Part shown: positions 60,673 through 64,000 of the stretch, piece after piece
Layout of the letters: the number at the start of each line of letters is the position of its first letter
Numbering within the stretch: position 1 is the first letter of the stretch
From: Pontederia crassipes
Taxonomy: Eukaryota; Streptophyta; Magnoliopsida; Commelinales; Pontederiaceae
NCBI GenBank assembly: GCA_030549335.1
Contig: CM060196.1
Location: forward strand, 72,004,139 to 72,068,138
DNA length: 64,000 nt
Direction: 5' to 3'
The notes under the pieces: generated by a model
Database searches by the model: none
The model's input: only the letters and a program-made list of their open reading frames with translations
Told to the model about the DNA's origin: nothing
Translations under genes and position numbers: made by a program

Positions 60673-62838
60673 ATGGTTACTAAGGGTCGAGCATCTGGGT
60701 CATCTCGCTCTTCCAGGCATTCACTCCAGATGAGTCATCCATCACAACCACCAAGTAATATTTTATTGTGAGCTGCTTATTTATAATTGATTTAATAGTT
60801 AAATTCCTTTTTTAATAATATCAGTTCCTCCGCCGCCGACGGGGCACGTAGTCGGATCGTCACATAGTAGGCGATCCATTGGTGGGTCTGCTCAGCGTAT
60901 CACTCCAAGTACGTGACACATTATAGGCAATAGACAATAGGAGATAGAGTTTTTTAATTATTTTGTTTTTGTGACAATTGCTCCACCATCGACGGGAAAC
61001 ATAGTCGGTACGTCTCGATCGCACGACCACGATCGTCATGTCACATCAGATTATTTTTTGTATATTACTTGATTTTATGTAGGAGCCAAATTTTATGTAT
61101 TTTCTTGTGATGGCAGTTGCTACCCCACCGCCACCGCCGAGAATACTAGACGCTTCACCACATTCTAGCATTGGCGAGCGACACTTATGCCAGGTGATAT
61201 ATTTATTGTTATTGACATTTCTCAATTAATTATATTAATTATTTTTTAATAATGCCAGTTGCTACGCCGCCGATAGCACAAGCACCTGACTCAATTCATT
61301 CAGACGAGCGGACTGCTACTGATCATGCGGTACACATCAATCAATGTGAGAACACTACTGTACATCTATCAATTATCATAATTTTAATTTGATATGACAC
61401 TAATGATTTATTATGTATTAGGGCCCGTAGCTGATGTCGGACCTTCACAGCCTACCCCAGCTATACCAGATGATGATTCCTCTTCGAGTGATGAAGAGGG
61501 GTTACACAATAATGAGGTGGTCACTGTGAATAATATTGCTCGACCGTAAGTTAAATAAGTTGTACAAATTTTGTTATAATTTTGGTTATCATTGAAAATT
61601 AATTCTTCTTTGTAATTGGCAGGACCACTTTCATACCCGCTAGTACCGTGCGGGATGTCAGTGCTCTCGTTCTTTCCCACTTGTCGGAAGGGGCAGGATC
61701 CTGAAAAGATGTCCCGATTCAAGTGCGAGATGACATGTTTCGAGCCTTTATGGTACGATCTTCTATTTGGGTTACATAATTCGATTTATATTTATTTTAC
61801 AATTACTAAGTTTTAACGTTCTATTTGTAGGAGGCAAATCAGTTTCATCTGGATCTTAGTTTAGGGATGATCTGGAGAGCTTTTGAGGAGGTCGCTGCGA
61901 AACGCCTCCAAAATTGATTATACAAGTTTCGCAAGGTCGTCACGTCCGCCGACCTCACTTTGGAGCAGGGCATACAAAGATGCCCTAGACATATTAGGCG
62001 CTCGGTTTGGGAGTCTCTCTGTAGGAAGTGGTAAGTATGTATACTTTTACATTATTTTTATGAAAATTATAGTTTTTTTGAAAGTGTAAGTATTTGATAT
62101 TCACAAAAGGACGGATGAACGATGGCGAAGGAAGTCGGAAAAGACAAGAGTTAACCGTCTTTCGAAGCCGAGGCTCACATCCACACAGGGGGATCGATGC
62201 GATTTGACGAGCATCGACGGTGCATGGTAATTTACATATAAATTCAATTTATCAAACTTTTGACTTATACTTATATTATCAAATTTGAAACTTTATTGTA
62301 GGAGGAGAAAGAAGGCGGTCCCGTAGACTTTCGTGTAGTCTGAGGCCACGCATAAGAGCCGGAAGATGAATGATTTAGTCATGCCCACTGCTCGTAGACT
62401 TCTGGTAAGTCTCATGATATGATCATTTGGTTGTTGCACTATTTTTGAAATACATAATGTTTAAATTTTATAGGATGAGTATATTGTGAAAATGATTGAA
62501 AAGTATGGAGATGATCCGAGTACTCAGCTATCAGATAATGTTTCTTCGTTGGTTTAGTCATGTTTTTAATTTATGTGTTTCTTGATATATAATTTATATA
62601 TTATATGATTGTATAATTTTTCTATTTCGTAAATGACCCTGCTGTTTGGGAGGAGGTGGCCGGCACGACACGAGGGGGATACTTGCGTGGCCTCGGCACA
62701 GCCGCTCAGATACCTAGGAGGATCGGAGGATATGCAGGAGGTGCATCTACTCCAAGTTGGCTCAGATATGACGCAGCTATCATAGCAGTTATCGGCGCAG
62801 ATATCGCAGTAGTGTCGCAGCAGTTGGCTCCTCTATTG
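60673..62838 (+). pseudogene. TNPA/Ptta-type CACTA accessory gene, many exons, decayed
   Basis: Second gene of the element, expected to encode the protein that binds subterminal repeats. It opens MVTKGRASGSSRSSRH at 60673, just after TTTCTTTCAG. Small proline-rich exons follow, each after an AG acceptor (about 60824, 60978, 61116, 61258 and 61421). A basic middle part at about 61620-62400 can be followed only with frame changes. The C-terminal piece (about 62635-62838) encodes DPAVWEEVAGTTRGGYLRGLG, the typical ending of plant Ptta/En/Spm proteins, and then an alanine- and isoleucine-rich tail to a stop at 62838. Exon limits are approximate. The frame changes suggest decay, but some may be unrecognised introns. 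Confidence 0.7.
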
Positions 62839-63052
62839 TAGGCGATTCAGGAATTGATCCCGATGCAGAATCCATCCCCGTGAGGCCATGGACCGAGCAC
62901 GTCTGGGTCGAACGTCCGGAATGATAACAATAACTCCCAAACCTAAGATAGAAAATAAACTATGCATTTGTTACTTATAAACTTACACATACATATAGTT
63001 TGTTAGTTTGGTTTAGTAGTTTTCGTATTCTTATGTTATATATTATGCCTTT

Positions 63053-63132
63053 GATGGTTTTATATTGCTTGTGATGATTTTATATTGCCTATGATGCTTT
63101 TATATTGCCTGTGATGCTTTTATATTGCTTGT
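63053..63132 (+). repeat. 20-bp minisatellite, four copies
   Basis: Four units 'gatg(g/a/c)ttttatattgc(t/c)t(g/a)t' in perfect register (63053, 63073, 63093, 63113). They lie between the last transposon exon and the right subterminal repeats, the same relative place as the 26-bp minisatellite of the 6549-9452 element. Confidence 0.9.
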
Positions 63133-63679
63133 GATGAGTATCAATGCATTTTGAGATGTATTATAAATTGTATGGGTGTGGGAAGGGAAAAAATGAGGCT
63201 GGGACGGGTAAAAAAAATGTGCAAGTAGCGTCTCCATTGCGTCTCATTGGCGTCGCAATACAGGTCGATGCGACTTTAAATATATCGCACTTAGCGCCCT
63301 CTGAGCGTCTCATTGACGACGCGTGCACGATAATATTTGCGTCAATTTGGCATCCTCCTAACGCCTAAAGTAGCGACACGTGGGCGCCGGAATAGCGCGA
63401 CACAACGAGCGCCCCTAGCGCGTCGATTGAGCGACGGTCCTCTGCTTCGCACAGCCCCAAAGGTAGCATTTTAATAACGTCGATATAGCGTCAACAAGGG
63501 GTGCTAGTTGTGTCTCAGTATCTTTGACTCTAGTGCGACGCCACTAGCCATCGATTTTTAGCGTCTCAATATTGCGACTTTAGTTAGACGTTAAAGAGAC
63601 GCGCTTCGCAACGGAGACGTAATAGCGCCTCCCTAGCGTCTCCTATGTTGAGTCGCTAATTCCCAATTTTCTTGTAGTG

Positions 63680-64000
63680 CAACTTCTCTTTGTAATACAA
63701 ATCTACTCGCATTTCACCGGATGCCCTCTTTAATTGGGATAGCCGATTTTTTGGTTTTTCGTCGACATTGCATCCACATGGCCATCTTCTCTCTCCTCCA
63801 TGCAAATAGTCATCCGACGTGACACACTCCGACGTGGCACATAAAATTACACCAATGCCCACCAACTTTAAGGTTTGCTCAGCGATACCCTCCAACTTCA
63901 CTTTGTAACATAAATGTCCTTCATCTTTTAATACATTTCACCTGATGCCCTCTTTATCTGAGACAGTCGGTTTTTTAATTTTTCATCGACGTGACATCCA
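63680..64000. repeat. Short tandem repeat interrupted by the CACTA element
   Basis: Copy 1 is split: its first 50 bp ('acaccaaatgcccttt' to 'ccatcaa', about 56689-56738) lie left of the CACTA element and the rest (from 'cttctctttgtaata') lies right of it. Copy 2 starts at about 63849 ('acaccaatgcccacc') and is uninterrupted, with 'ccctccaacttcactttgtaa' where the insertion would be. Shared landmarks are 'tttaa(a/g)gtttg(t/c)tcagc', 'ggatgccctcttta/tgatgccctcttta' and 'cgac(a/g)t(t/g)(g/a)catcca'. The unit is about 220 bp and runs out of the window. Confidence 0.8.

Larger units (their letters stand above)
56739..63679 (+). mobile_element. CACTA (En/Spm) element, 6.9 kb, internally deleted
   Basis: The ends are CACTATAAGAAAATTGG (56739) and the complement of CACTACAAGAAAATTGG (63679). 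The flanking 3 bp are CAA on both sides (56736-56738 and 63680-63682). Both flanks carry dense 'gcgtctc', 'gagacgct' and 'tagcg' subterminal motifs (56755-57090, 57370-57625, 57920-58140, 58615-58800, 63225-63655). Inside, in order: a tandem duplication, a GC-rich leader, remnants of a TNP2-type transposase gene and of a TNPA/Ptta-type gene, then a minisatellite. Both genes are damaged, so it is non-autonomous, though its termini look functional. The remnant at 3010-4171 shares the CACTATAAG-type terminus. Confidence 0.93.

Noticed and set aside
1-64000. A new gene system or operon-like cluster
   Set aside because: Genes are sparse, the host genes belong to known plant families, and the remaining frames belong to transposons or are chance; nothing suggests a co-acting set.

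Overview
The window looks like nuclear DNA of a flowering plant, most likely a monocot. Intergenic DNA is very AT-rich, while the two best host genes have GC-rich coding sequence (a single-exon DMP/DUF679 gene and exon 1 of a wall-associated kinase), a contrast typical of monocots. I cannot name the genus. There is no sign of bacterial, organellar or viral-genome organisation. Most of the sequence is transposable elements, often nested.

Host genes are few. (1) A DMP (DUF679) membrane protein gene at 31914-32564 is single-exon and intact. (2) A three-exon wall-associated receptor kinase (WAK) gene lies at 43273-45913. Its EGF, membrane and kinase parts are intact, but the reading frame is disrupted in exon 1. 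(3) Two decayed WAK pieces, a kinase start at 11733-11935 and an extracellular start at 53002-53301, show that this was a WAK cluster. A duplicated non-coding block (41780-42215 and 54808-55165) also points to local duplication.

Region by region. 1-2650: unclassified repeat-like DNA. 3010-4171: CACTA remnant. 4172-9590: Ty1/copia fossil on the minus strand whose 5' LTR is split by a 2.9-kb CACTA element (6549-9452, TSD ACT). 10180-11695: CACTA-like remnant and two head-to-tail TIR elements. 13998-30560: two tandem copies of a roughly 1.5-kb repeat. The second holds a MULE-like element (15606-28083), which holds a hAT-like element (15716-27662), which holds a broken Athila-type Ty3 element (15851-27211). 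A 1.27-kb solo LTR (28247-29519) sits in the same repeat copy. 31.9-32.6 kb: DMP gene. 33.4-36.1 kb: degenerate AT-rich tandem array. 37-38.7 kb: LTR-like sequence with CTCGGCCCGGG repeats. 43-46 kb: WAK gene. 47.2-49.1 kb: gag-bearing LTR element fossil. 49.3-51.7 kb: MITE and CACTA remnants. 53.4-53.8 kb: solo LTR with a perfect TSD. 56739-63679: 6.9-kb CACTA element with TSD CAA and remnants of both transposon genes. It lies in a short tandem repeat whose second copy (63841-64000) shows the empty site.

No operon, defence system or other new gene system was found. The most informative structures are the nested insertions, the internally deleted CACTA element with amplified proline-rich mini-exons, the degenerate AT array, and the decaying WAK cluster.
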